Assembly: GCF_036013915.1 (NCBI RefSeq) | Contig: NZ_CP107899.1 | Span: 3,472,001 to 3,536,000, forward strand | Direction: 5' to 3' | Length of the DNA: 64,000 bases | Origin: Streptomyces sp. NBC_00464 | Lineage (GTDB): Bacteria; Actinomycetota; Actinomycetes; Streptomycetales; Streptomycetaceae | Shown: positions 53,658 through 63,779 of the stretch, piece after piece | How the letters are laid out: each line of letters opens with the position of its first letter | Position numbering within the stretch: position 1 is the stretch's first letter | Translations under genes and position numbers: made by a program | Notes under the pieces: generated by a model | What the model was told of the DNA's origin: nothing | What the model saw: only the letters and a program-made list of their open reading frames with translations | The model's database searches: none

Positions 53658-53783
53658 GCTGCCTCCGCGTAGGTTGATCCAGGAGCTGTTCCGATTGTCC
53701 CGTATCCGGGTGCGGGCGGCTGCGGAGGGGGTACGGAGGGCGTGCGAATGCGTCCCGGAGGTCGGGCGGGCGCACCTGCGTCC

Positions 53784-55247
53784 TCAGGCGCGCTTGCAGA
53801 TGCGGTCGAGGAGGTTGGCGGTGGCCCGCTGGATGCGTGGGTCCACATGGCCGGGGCGGTCCAGGGCCGGGGACCAGGCGAAGGTGCCGGAGGCGAAGAC
53901 GAGCGCGCCCGACGGGGACCGGTACAGGGACGTCTCCTGGTGACGGGTCACGCCGTCGCCGTCCTGGTACGGGGAGTGCGCGAGCAGGATGCGGTTGTCG
54001 TGCTCGGGGAGCGTGGTGCGCGGGAAGTAGCGGTCGGCCTCGCCCGCGACCAGGCCGTCGATCTCGTCGCCCTCGACGGCATCGGTCGCGTCCCAGAGCC
54101 AGTGCTCCGCGTTCCGCACGACCAGGGGGTGGGGGTCGGGGACCCGGCCCGCGTACTGAATACCGAGCAGCTGCTGCTCGGGGCGGTCGAGCTCGCGCCA
54201 GAGCGCGGGCTTTCCCGGGCCCCGGCGCTTGCGGCAGCTGAGCAGCCGGTCGGGGACGCCGGAGGGCGACGGCGCGAGGCTGACCTGCCAGTACATGGTG
54301 TTGGCGGAGAGGAAGACGAGCGAGGTGCCGTTGTCGCGGGCGCGTTCGGCGGTACGGCGCATGGGTACCGACCAGTACTCGTCGTGGCCGGGGAAGACCA
54401 GGCCCCGGTAGCGGGTCGGGTCGATCCGGCCCGCGTGCAGGTCACGGGTGTCGGCGTAGGCGATGTCGTAGCCGTAGCGCTCGGCCCAGCGGATGAAGTC
54501 GTAGGCGTGGCCGACGTGGAGCGGGAGGCCGGCACCCGCGTAGGGGCGGTCGAAGGAGACCGTGACCGCCGCGTCCTCCTCCCCCAGCAGCCGGCCCTGT
54601 TCGTCCCAGGCGTGGTAGAGGCTGGCGCCGGTCCGGCCGTCCTCCGGGTAGAGGTTGTACGCCTGCCAGGTGATGTCCGGGAGCACCAGCAGCAGGTCGG
54701 CCGGGTGGTCGTCGCGGACCGTGAACGGAATGTGGGAGCGGTATCCGTCGACCGTGGTGAGCACGGCGACATACGCGCCGATCGACCAGTACGTGGGGAT
54801 CTGCAGCCGCCAGGACTGCCACCAGTGGTGGCAGGAGACCGTGCGGTCGGCGGTGAGGGGGGCCGGCTGGACGATGCCGGAGAGCCGCGGGCTCGTGGTG
54901 ATCTTGGCGGCGCCGTCGCCCCCGTAGTGGCCGATCCGGTAGATGTCCACGGAGAACTGCTGGGGCGGGTCCACGGTGATGTGGAAGTCGATCGCCTCGC
55001 CCGGGGCCGCGGCGCCGGTGGAGATGAAGCCCTTGATCTGGCGGCGGACGTCGTCAGCGGTACGGGTGCCCCCACCGGTGGAGCCGCGGGACAGGGTGGG
55101 GTCGGCGTACCAGGGCACCACCTGGCCCGTGTCGTCGAAGTAGTTCTCACTGCCGCGCAGCCAGGGAAGTGGCCCCTGGCCGAAGGGATCGGTGACGGCG
55201 TGCGCGAGGGCACCTGACTCCCAACGACGAATCTGCTCCGCCCCCAT
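53784..55247 (-). CDS. N,N-dimethylformamidase beta-subunit-like protein
   Basis: 487 residues, ATG with GGAGG eight bases upstream. The C-terminal half resembles the large subunit of DMF-ase: WQAYNLYPEDG, SFDRPYAG, WAERYGYDIAYADTRDLH and VFPGHDEYWSVPMRRTAE, the last being the most conserved string. The N-terminal ~150 residues are beta-rich (IDFHITVDPPQQFSVDIYRIGHYGGDG, in part). The true DMF-ase uses a mononuclear iron with two Tyr and a Glu; I cannot map these with certainty. In Streptomyces this gene is conserved beside purC/purD, so its role is probably housekeeping and not solvent degradation. Confidence 0.82.
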   Translation of the reverse strand: MGAEQIRRWESGALAHAVTDPFGQGPLPWLRGSENYFDDTGQVVPWYADPTLSRGSTGGGTRTADDVRRQIKGFISTGAAAPGEAIDFHITVDPPQQFSVDIYRIGHYGGDGAAKITTSPRLSGIVQPAPLTADRTVSCHHWWQSWRLQIPTYWSIGAYVAVLTTVDGYRSHIPFTVRDDHPADLLLVLPDITWQAYNLYPEDGRTGASLYHAWDEQGRLLGEEDAAVTVSFDRPYAGAGLPLHVGHAYDFIRWAERYGYDIAYADTRDLHAGRIDPTRYRGLVFPGHDEYWSVPMRRTAERARDNGTSLVFLSANTMYWQVSLAPSPSGVPDRLLSCRKRRGPGKPALWRELDRPEQQLLGIQYAGRVPDPHPLVVRNAEHWLWDATDAVEGDEIDGLVAGEADRYFPRTTLPEHDNRILLAHSPYQDGDGVTRHQETSLYRSPSGALVFASGTFAWSPALDRPGHVDPRIQRATANLLDRICKRA

Positions 55248-55447
55248 GACGCATCCCTCCCTCAGGCCCCCGGAACAACAGTGGTGCGCCGACTGTCAGC
55301 GCCGGTCCCCAGCACATCACATAACGCATGCACTCCGTCACCGTTCGTCGCGAATTGACGTGAACGGAACCTGCTATTCCGGGTATCGGGTGCCGTTCGG
55401 TGTGAACGGCCCACCGTCCAGGCGAGCTTCGGACGAGCAGGCGTGGT

Positions 55448-57169
55448 TCAGACGAGACGGACGGGCTTGTCGGAACGCACGCCGACGGAGGCGAGCCAGG
55501 ACCGCAGCGGCTCTGCGTCGCCGTCCTCGACGAGGCTGAGGACAGGGCTGCCGAGGTCGGCCCGGCGTTCGCCGTCGACCAGCAGCGCGGGCCCGTCGAG
55601 CCAGTCCAGTCCGGGTGCCGCACCCGCCGTGTCGACGGCGGCGCAGCAGACCATCGCCGCGACATGGTCCGCGAGCAGCTCGGTCCCGGTACGGGGCGGC
55701 TGGAGCGGGAAGAGCGGCAGCGGATCGGGGCCCCAGAGGTCCAGCACATCGCCGCCCGAGCCCCCTGCGCCGCCGGTGACCGGCTGCGGGGCCTGCGCCT
55801 CCTCCCGGGCCACGGCCGCGCCGATCCCGGCCGCGAGCGCCTCGCCCCCGTCCCGGCCCGCGGCGAGGTGCTCGACGACGCGCGCCAGTGTGGGCACCCC
55901 GACGCCTGCGCTGTCGGAGGCATGGGGCACGCCCATGGTGTCCAGGACACGGTGCAGCCGGGCCGCCTCCGTACGCCACTTCCGGTCGACGACCTCTTCC
56001 GGATACTGCTGCCAGTCGACCGGAGCCCAGTCGGGCCCGGTCTCCGCGGGGCCGCCGTGGAAGAGTCGGGCGGCCAGCAGGGACGCCGCCTCGTCGGCCG
56101 CTCCCGGTTCCTCCAGGAGGTCGCAGGCGGGGCGCTCGCCGAGCCGGGTGGTGAACCCTTCGGCCAGCCGGTCGCGCCGGGAGAGCTCGGTGAGGGCGGA
56201 GACGACGCCCGCGTCCAGCCGGGAGGGCCAGCGCCCCATCCGCCAGGCGGGGAGCGCGACGCGGGTGAGCAGCCGGTCCCAGCCCGCGTAGGCGAGACCG
56301 ACCTGTTCCTGGGCGACGACCCGCAGCCCGTAGTCCACGGCCTGGGCGCGCGTCGACGCGGCGGCGGCGACACCACGCTCCATCTCGGCGGCGTGGCCAC
56401 GACAGCTGCGCAGCAGCAGCCGGGCGATCCGTCCGATGAAGCGGCCGGGCAGCCGCAGGACCTTGCGCAGCGGCCCGTGGACGGGTGCGGCCGCATCGGC
56501 GACCGCGCCGTCCAGCCCGCGTACGAAACGCCGGGCCGCGGCTATGTCGGGGTGGGCGGAGGGGCCGGTGCCTGCCACGACCGGGGCGAGCACCGCCCGC
56601 AGCTCGGCGACCCGCATCCACCAGAGGAACGGGGAGCCGATCACCAGCACGGGCGCGGCCTGGACCCGGCGACGGCGTCCCGGATGATTGCCCGAACCGT
56701 CCGCCGGACCTCTCGGGTCCCGGCGCGCGGCCTCCTTGGCCGCGCGGTCCGCGGCCGGGTGGGTTCGGTCCTCCAGCCAGCTGTCGCAGTCGGGCGTGAG
56801 CGCTATGGCCGAGGGCGCGGGCACTTCGAGCCGCTCCGCCAGGTCGCGGACCAGCCGGTAGAGATCCGGGGCCGCCTCCTCGCTGAGCGGGACGGTCGGG
56901 CTGACCGCCGGCTTCGCCCGTACGACCGCGATCGCGACGGCCGCGGCGATGAGCAGGACGACGACGGCGCCGGCCGTCACAGCCCAGCGCACCGCGTCCC
57001 AGCCGCTGCCCTCCGCGAAGCCCTGCGCGCCTGCGGCGAACAGCACGACGGCCAACGCGGCCGGCAGCAGTGCCACTGCCGTTGCCCTGCTGCGGATGCG
57101 CAGCAGGACGAGAGCCCGGGCGCGCGCTGCCTGCGCACCCAGCTCCTCACCTGTACCGGTACCGGACAC
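55448..57169 (-). CDS. M48-like membrane protein lacking the zinc motif (pseudoprotease)
   Basis: 573 residues from a GTG with GGGGGTGA upstream. Two membrane segments near the N-terminus (about 30-50 and 60-83) and an ALTPDCDSWLE strand lead to VLVIGSPFLWWMRVAELRAVLAPVVAGT, which aligns with the M48 stretch G..L...L..EELRAVLAHELGH but has no HExxH; the His and Glu are gone. The rest (200-570) is Arg/Ala-rich with no motif I recognise. Gene order beside purD suggests a conserved Streptomyces membrane protein. A scaffold or regulator derived from an HtpX/M48 ancestor is inferred. Confidence 0.65.
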   Translation of the reverse strand: MSGTGTGEELGAQAARARALVLLRIRSRATAVALLPAALAVVLFAAGAQGFAEGSGWDAVRWAVTAGAVVVLLIAAAVAIAVVRAKPAVSPTVPLSEEAAPDLYRLVRDLAERLEVPAPSAIALTPDCDSWLEDRTHPAADRAAKEAARRDPRGPADGSGNHPGRRRRVQAAPVLVIGSPFLWWMRVAELRAVLAPVVAGTGPSAHPDIAAARRFVRGLDGAVADAAAPVHGPLRKVLRLPGRFIGRIARLLLRSCRGHAAEMERGVAAAASTRAQAVDYGLRVVAQEQVGLAYAGWDRLLTRVALPAWRMGRWPSRLDAGVVSALTELSRRDRLAEGFTTRLGERPACDLLEEPGAADEAASLLAARLFHGGPAETGPDWAPVDWQQYPEEVVDRKWRTEAARLHRVLDTMGVPHASDSAGVGVPTLARVVEHLAAGRDGGEALAAGIGAAVAREEAQAPQPVTGGAGGSGGDVLDLWGPDPLPLFPLQPPRTGTELLADHVAAMVCCAAVDTAGAAPGLDWLDGPALLVDGERRADLGSPVLSLVEDGDAEPLRSWLASVGVRSDKPVRLV

Positions 57170-57357
57170 GGCCGGACGTCACCCCCTCTGCCCCCACGGC
57201 GGTGTTGCTCACTCCCCCACTGTGGCACCCGTCACTGACATCGCAATGCCGGTGGGCCAAGTGCCGGAACGCTTGCGCCGCACCCTAGTTGGGGGTTCGG
57301 CGGGCGTCATCCGGATGGCCCAGTCGTCACTCGATGGAATGGCTTTGGGTAAAGGTG

Positions 57358-57394
57358 CTGACGCGCCGCTGTCCATAGGGCAGCGGCGCGTCAG
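57358..57394 (-). terminator. Hairpin terminator after purD
   Basis: Perfect 14-bp stem (CTGACGCGCCGCTG / CAGCGGCGCGTCAG), 9-base loop, 57 bases past the purD stop. Confidence 0.8.
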
Positions 57395-57451
57395 TGGTGG
57401 TCGGGGCGGTACGGCTCAGGTGTCCGCGGCTCTCGTGGAAACGGGTGGGGC

Positions 57452-58702
<1,251 letters not shown>

Positions 58703-58936
58703 GGGGTGCAGCCTAGCCGCCGGGGCGCGGCGCCCTTGACGGAAGCCGCTCCGTGGACACCGCGGGCGCCGGTCCGGGAAGGCCCGGGGCGGCACGGACC
58801 CGCACGGCCTCGGAGGCGACCGGGGCAGCGAGGGGCGACCGGGAGCGACCGAAGGCAACCGCGGCGACCAGGCGCCGCCCGAAGACCTGACCATATGGCC
58901 CGGACCGCTCAGCGAAGGGCCCCGCCGCCACCCGCC

Positions 58937-61105
58937 CTACTCGTTGGTGAACTCCTCGACGACCGTGGCGCCCAGTTCGCGGACGATCAGGTCGTGGCCG
59001 GAGAGAGCCGAGTCCACGAGGTCGGGATCGTCGGCCTCGGGGGTGTCGTCCTCGGGGGCGACCGACCGGGGCGGTTCGGGAGCGGCGTACGACGGGGGTG
59101 CGGGCTCCGGGGCGGAGCCACCGCCGCCCGGCTGCGGATGCTCCGGTGCGGGCCGGGGCTCGTACGACTGCGGTGCGGGGGCCGCGGGGCGCTGCGGTGC
59201 GGGCGGCGCTGCTGCGGAGGGGCGGCCGCCGCCGACCTGCGGGGGCTGGCCGGCACCGCCCGACGGGTCGACGATCGCCTCGACCTTCCACTGCGCGTTG
59301 AACCGCTCGGCCAGGGCCTGCTTCAGCACTTCCTCGCTGCCGCTGCTCGCGAAGTTGTCGCGGGCGCCGGCGTTGAGGAAGCCGATCTGCAGGGTGGTGC
59401 CGTCGAATCCGGTGACCTGGGCGTTCTGGCTGAGGAGGATCCAGGTGAACCGGCGGCGGCCCTTGACCGCCTCCAGGATGTCGGGCCACATGTTGCGCAC
59501 CTGCGCGGCGCCCTGTGCCGAGCCCGGAGCGGGCTCGGCGGCGACGGGTGCCGGAGCGGCGGCGGGTGCGGCAGGGGCCGGTGCGGGGGCGGCGGCCTGC
59601 GGTGCGGGGGCCTGGCCCGGGGTGGAGGCGGTCGGCCAGCCTCCGGGCCTCCGCCCCTGCTCGGGCGCGGCAGGCCAGGCGCCGGGCCGCTGTCCGGCGG
59701 CGGGCGGCGGCTGTACGGGGTCGGGGACGGGAGCCGCCTGCACGGGAGCGGGCGGGGGTGCGTCCCCGCGCGCTGCCGCACGTGCGGCAGCGGGCCCCGT
59801 TCCGGCCTCCGGCTGCGTGAAGGGGGGCGGTGCGGGGGCCTGTGGCGCGGCCGGGGCGGGGGCCTGCGGTGCGACGGGGGCGTGGGCCAGCGCCTCGGGC
59901 CCGGGGACGTACCCCATCGAGGGCCCCGGCCCGGTGGTGGCGAAGGACGCGCCCCGCTCCAGCCGGTCCAGCCTGGCCTGGAGGGAACGCTCGTCGTCGA
60001 AGGCGCCAGGCAGCAGGACCCGGGCGCAGATCAGCTCGACCTGCAGGCGCGGCGACGTCGCCCCGCGCATTTCCGTGAGCCCCTCGTTGACCAGGTCGGC
60101 GGCGCGGCTCAGCTCGGCGGCGCCGAAGACGGACGCCTGGGCCGTCATCCGCTCGACCACATCGGCCGGTGCGTCGATCAGCCCCTTCTCCCCCGCGTCC
60201 GGCACGGCGGCCAGGATCACCAGGTCGCGCAGCCGCTCCAGGAGGTCGGCGACGAAGCGACGCGGGTCGTTGCCGCCCTCGACCACCCGGTCCACGACCT
60301 CGAAGGCGGCGGCCCCGTCGCCCGCGGCGAAGGCGTCCACGATCGAGTCGAGCAGGGAGCCGTCCGTGTAACCGAGCAGGGACGTCGCCATGGCGTACGT
60401 CACACCCTCGTCGGCCGCACCGGCCAGCAGCTGGTCCATCACCGACATCGAGTCACGCACGGATCCGGCGCCGGCCCGCACGACGAGCGGGAAGACCCCG
60501 TCCTCGACGTAGCTGTTCTCCTTGCCGCACACCTCGGCGAGATACTCGCGCAGCGTCCCGGGCGGCACGAGCCGGAACGGGTAGTGATGGGTACGCGACC
60601 GGATGGTGCCGATGACCTTCTCGGGCTCCGTGGTCGCGAAGATGAACTTGAGGTGCTCCGGCGGCTCCTCGACCACCTTCAGCAGGGCGTTGAACCCCGC
60701 CGATGTGACCATGTGCGCCTCGTCGATGATGTAGATCTTGTAACGACTCGACGCGGGCCCGAAGAACGCCTTCTCCCGCAGGTCACGGGCGTCGTCCACG
60801 CCACCGTGCGAAGCGGCGTCGATCTCGATCACATCGATCGATCCCGGTCCGTTGCGCGCGAGGTCCTGGCACGACTGGCACTCCCCGCAGGGCGTGGGCG
60901 TGGGCCCCTGCTCGCAGTTCAGACAGCGGGCGAGGATGCGCGCACTGGTCGTCTTGCCGCAGCCTCGCGGACCACTGAACAGGTACGCGTGATTGACCCG
61001 GTTGTTCCGCAGGGCCTGCTGCAGCGGGTCAGTGACATGCTCCTGACCGATGACCTCGGCGAACGACTCGGGGCGATAGCGGCGGTACAGCGCAAGGGAC
61101 GACAC
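58937..61105 (-). CDS. dnaX: DNA polymerase III subunit gamma/tau
   Basis: 722 residues from the GTG at 61105 (VSSLALYRRYRPESFAEVIGQEHV); no ribosome site, possibly leaderless. AAA+ clamp-loader core: Walker A GPRGCGKTTSARILA, the four-Cys zinc module CLNCEQGPTPTPCGECQSC, Walker B IIDEAHMV, sensor IFATTEPEKV. Domain III follows, then ~170 residues of Pro/Ala-rich linker and the tau-like C-terminal domain (WPDILEAVKGRRRFTWILLSQ...). It loads the beta clamp and couples the polymerases to the helicase. The ffs gene lies just upstream on the same strand. Confidence 0.95.
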   Translation of the reverse strand: MSSLALYRRYRPESFAEVIGQEHVTDPLQQALRNNRVNHAYLFSGPRGCGKTTSARILARCLNCEQGPTPTPCGECQSCQDLARNGPGSIDVIEIDAASHGGVDDARDLREKAFFGPASSRYKIYIIDEAHMVTSAGFNALLKVVEEPPEHLKFIFATTEPEKVIGTIRSRTHHYPFRLVPPGTLREYLAEVCGKENSYVEDGVFPLVVRAGAGSVRDSMSVMDQLLAGAADEGVTYAMATSLLGYTDGSLLDSIVDAFAAGDGAAAFEVVDRVVEGGNDPRRFVADLLERLRDLVILAAVPDAGEKGLIDAPADVVERMTAQASVFGAAELSRAADLVNEGLTEMRGATSPRLQVELICARVLLPGAFDDERSLQARLDRLERGASFATTGPGPSMGYVPGPEALAHAPVAPQAPAPAAPQAPAPPPFTQPEAGTGPAAARAAARGDAPPPAPVQAAPVPDPVQPPPAAGQRPGAWPAAPEQGRRPGGWPTASTPGQAPAPQAAAPAPAPAAPAAAPAPVAAEPAPGSAQGAAQVRNMWPDILEAVKGRRRFTWILLSQNAQVTGFDGTTLQIGFLNAGARDNFASSGSEEVLKQALAERFNAQWKVEAIVDPSGGAGQPPQVGGGRPSAAAPPAPQRPAAPAPQSYEPRPAPEHPQPGGGGSAPEPAPPSYAAPEPPRSVAPEDDTPEADDPDLVDSALSGHDLIVRELGATVVEEFTNE

Positions 61106-61230
61106 ACATACGAGGTTATCGGGGCCGACTGACAACCGGCCCCGGACCGGGCACACCACCGGCCACGGAAACACCTCACCGCAGATTTCCGGGCGCCTCG
61201 GCCCCCGCCCCGGACGGGTCCGGACATACA

Positions 61231-61331
61231 AGGGCCCCCCACGCACCCGCCAGAGCCAACTTACCCTTGCTGCCTTCCGGCCCTGGGGGAGTTCAGTCAG
61301 ATAGCGCCACGTGAGGGGCTGACGCCCACCT
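61231..61331 (-). ncRNA. ffs: Small SRP RNA (4.5S type)
   Basis: Minus strand contains the diagnostic domain IV hairpin GGGCCGGAAGGCAGCAAGGGTAAG within a longer pairing stem (CTCCCCCAGGGCC...). RNA of about 100 bases; ends are approximate. With Ffh it targets membrane proteins to the Sec translocon. Located upstream of dnaX, the usual actinobacterial position. Confidence 0.93.
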
Positions 61332-61455
61332 TAGCCGATCCCCACCCCCGCAAGTCCACCTCCCCCGCACCCGGGGACCCCTCCGGGACCGCCCGAAGAG
61401 CTCCGAGGCGGAACGGGTTCGCGAGCACTCCTCAACGTCTTGTATTGTTTGCCGC

Positions 61456-61543
61456 GGAGGATTCGCCTAGTGGCCTAGGGCGCACGCTTGGAAAGCGTGT
61501 TGGGGGCAACCCCTCACGAGTTCGAATCTCGTATCCTCCGCCA
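61456..61543 (+). tRNA. tRNA-Ser (GGA)
   Basis: 88 bases including encoded CCA; long variable arm (TTGGGGGCAACCCCTC), CTTGGAAAG anticodon region, GTTCGAATC T-arm. The nuclease/ATPase operon begins 125 bases beyond it, consistent with use as an integration site. Confidence 0.95.
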
Positions 61544-61566
61544 TTGCTCTCACCGGGCAATACGTT

Positions 61567-61598
61567 GAAGGGCCCCACCGCTTGCGGTGGGGCCCTTC
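61567..61598. terminator. Hairpin after tRNA-Ser
   Basis: 14-bp stem (GAAGGGCCCCACCG / CGGTGGGGCCCTTC) with a 4-base loop; can stop both the tRNA and the converging HNH gene. Confidence 0.8.
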
Positions 61599-61668
61599 GG
61601 CGTGGGGTGGTCTCAGTTTTGGTCTCAGTTGACGCGATCGGCCGTCGCGGCGGCGCTCGGCGGACCAC

Positions 61669-62424
61669 TCACATCTGGAATGCGGCCCGCAACTCGTCGT
61701 CCTGGAGAAGAGCCAGGACTCCTGGCTCCTCGGCCGCGAAGACCTGGGGCGCCTCATCGGATACGGCCTTTCGCAGCGCCGCGTAACCGACGTCGGCGAA
61801 CGGCTGGGTGCGCATGCGGTAGATCTTGCGGCGCATGTTCCTGACATCGCCAGCGTCCCTCGCCCGAGCCCAGCCCTGCAGGTCGTCGGCCAGATTGAGC
61901 CAGGCTTCGGCCCTGACCCGGGGCCGCTTCCCCTCATTCAGGCCGCAGACTTCGATGGTCCACTTGCCCTTCGGCGAGCCCTCGACCGACCGGTAAACGC
62001 CACTGGCGAGCCCGAGGTCCAGGTGCTCGAAGGGGTCCTCGCGGGTCGGGTCGATGAGCAGCGAGCCGACAAGGCCGTCGCTGCGGTGCTTGTTGCCCTT
62101 GAAGCGCGTATTGCAAGTGGAACAGGCCAGCAGCAGGTTCGGCCAGTAGAAGGTCCGTACGGCGCAGCGGGACTTGGGTACGAAGTGATCCACCGTGTCA
62201 GCCATGTGATTGCCGCAGTACATGCAGCAGTCGATGCCTGGAGCCATGTCCTCCAGGGCTTCGCGTACCGGCTGGTACACGTCGCGACGCACGGTCTTGC
62301 GTTCCCACATTCGGTCGGTGTGCTTGTCCCGTTCGGGGACCGGGGTATCGGCCATCTCCTGGGACAGGGCAAGCAGGGAGGCTTCCAGCTCAGTGGGGAG
62401 CCTCGGTCGTACGATCCTGATCAC
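61669..62424 (-). CDS. HNH endonuclease, PtuB-like (Septu-type)
   Basis: 251 residues, close to the usual PtuB length. GTG overlaps the ATPase stop by four bases (GTGA). Zinc-HNH core: CxxC at 67/70 (CCMYCGNHMADTVDHF), Asp79-His80, FVPKSR, YWPNLLLACSTCNTRFKGNKH with Cys101, Cys104, Asn105 and a final His113; this is the layout of the HNH proteins of Septu systems and of retron-linked TIGR02646. The C-terminal half (115-251) has no motif I recognise. It is likely the nuclease effector, held or triggered by the ATPase. Confidence 0.88.
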   Translation of the reverse strand: MIRIVRPRLPTELEASLLALSQEMADTPVPERDKHTDRMWERKTVRRDVYQPVREALEDMAPGIDCCMYCGNHMADTVDHFVPKSRCAVRTFYWPNLLLACSTCNTRFKGNKHRSDGLVGSLLIDPTREDPFEHLDLGLASGVYRSVEGSPKGKWTIEVCGLNEGKRPRVRAEAWLNLADDLQGWARARDAGDVRNMRRKIYRMRTQPFADVGYAALRKAVSDEAPQVFAAEEPGVLALLQDDELRAAFQM

Positions 62425-63779
62425 GAACCGCCGCTCTCCCGCCTCCTGGCTCGCAGGCTGGAATCTTCGACGTAGGTCGCCTGTGAGCTGGCCAGAGTCC
62501 GGCGCAGGTTACGGAACCGGCGCACCGTCTCCGGATCGGCGTCCCCCGCCGCGACCTCGTACTCCAGGTCGGCGAGTTGTTCCCTGAGCTCCTCGGCACG
62601 ACGGGAGAAGGGGGATCTCAGGCCGAAGAAATCGGACAGGACCGCGTCGTCGCCGGTGCCATAGACGATCGTGCCGTACTCCTTCTCGTCGACGACCTCC
62701 GGCGGGGCCTCCTCATCAGGGCTCGGCAACCGGACGAGACCGCCGGGGTCGGCGGCCTGGCAGATGTAAGGGCTGTGGGTGGTAACGATGAACTGCACTG
62801 CGGGGAAGTGGGTCTTGAACCACTCACCGATGCGTTGCTGCCAGGAGACGTGGAGGTGCGCGTCCACCTCGTCGATGAGGACGACGCCCCGGTACGGCAG
62901 GTACGGCCGGCCGATGTCGTCGCGGCGCAGTGCCAGCGCGCCGTAGGCGGCGTGCATCTGTCGTACGACGTCCAGGACCAATGCCGTGACGGTGCGCAGA
63001 CCGTCGCTCATCCGCCACTGGGCGACGAGCGGACCCTCGCCATCGGCTCGCCGAAGCCACAGGCCACGCGAGGTAACCTCCTCGACGCGGAAGTCGCCGG
63101 GCAGCAGTTCGTCGTTCAAAAGTGCGAGTACCGATTCCAGCACCTCGGTGGCGCCGGCCTCGCCCTCCAGACGGCGTGTATGGAGGGAAATGAGCCAGAC
63201 CACCGATTCGGTGAGTGCCGACTGTTCCTCGAAGAGAGTGCGCAGGGCCTCGGTCCGGTCCGGATTCTGACGGTCGCGCTCGAAGAGGCCGGTGCCACTG
63301 AGCCGACGGAAGGGGCCGTACGCGGCGTGGAACCAGCCTGCCGGCGGCGAGGAGGACCACAGCAAGTTGGCCACCTTGGCACCCGGATCGGGGAGGAACC
63401 GTACGCGGGTCGGGGGTGTGTCCTCCGCGCTGAGCGGCTCCCGGCCCGGTGCCCACGCCATCTTGACCGTGCGCGGATCAGCAACTGAGGGAGCACCTAG
63501 GTCAGCCTCAGTGTCCGTGATCAGAGACAGCTCCAGGCTCCCCCGGGACTGGCCGTAGGAGAGGTAGTCCTCGACCTCGCCGTCCAAACGGCTGGCCCGT
63601 TCTGGGCCGGCCAGGGCAAGGGCGATGGACCTCAACAGAGTCGTCTTCCCCGATCCGTTGTGGCCGGCGAGGACGGTCCATCCGGCGAAACTCCCGTCCG
63701 GACGTGTGAAGTCGAGGTCGCAGGCTCTGGCACCGTGGAAACCACGTACGCCGTCGAGCCGGAGCCTCGTCACATACAC
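62421..63779 (-). CDS. SMC/ABC-type ATPase, PtuA-like (Septu-type)
   Basis: 452 residues from the GTG at 63779 (AGGAAGG nine bases upstream; YVTRLRLDGVRGF is a typical start). Walker A AGHNGSGKTTLLRSIALAL (38-56), a degenerate ABC signature RMSDGLRTVTALVLD, Walker B VVLIDEVDAHLHVSWQQ, and the switch FIVTTHSPYICQAA. A short acidic linker and a C-terminal helix pair (RAEELREQLADLEYEVAAG, VRRFRNLRRTLASSQ) follow. Overlaps its partner nuclease gene. Alternative: another member of the OLD/AAA_21 nuclease-associated ATPases, but no TOPRIM domain is present, which favours Septu. Confidence 0.88.
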   Translation of the reverse strand: MYVTRLRLDGVRGFHGARACDLDFTRPDGSFAGWTVLAGHNGSGKTTLLRSIALALAGPERASRLDGEVEDYLSYGQSRGSLELSLITDTEADLGAPSVADPRTVKMAWAPGREPLSAEDTPPTRVRFLPDPGAKVANLLWSSSPPAGWFHAAYGPFRRLSGTGLFERDRQNPDRTEALRTLFEEQSALTESVVWLISLHTRRLEGEAGATEVLESVLALLNDELLPGDFRVEEVTSRGLWLRRADGEGPLVAQWRMSDGLRTVTALVLDVVRQMHAAYGALALRRDDIGRPYLPYRGVVLIDEVDAHLHVSWQQRIGEWFKTHFPAVQFIVTTHSPYICQAADPGGLVRLPSPDEEAPPEVVDEKEYGTIVYGTGDDAVLSDFFGLRSPFSRRAEELREQLADLEYEVAAGDADPETVRRFRNLRRTLASSQATYVEDSSLRARRRESGGS

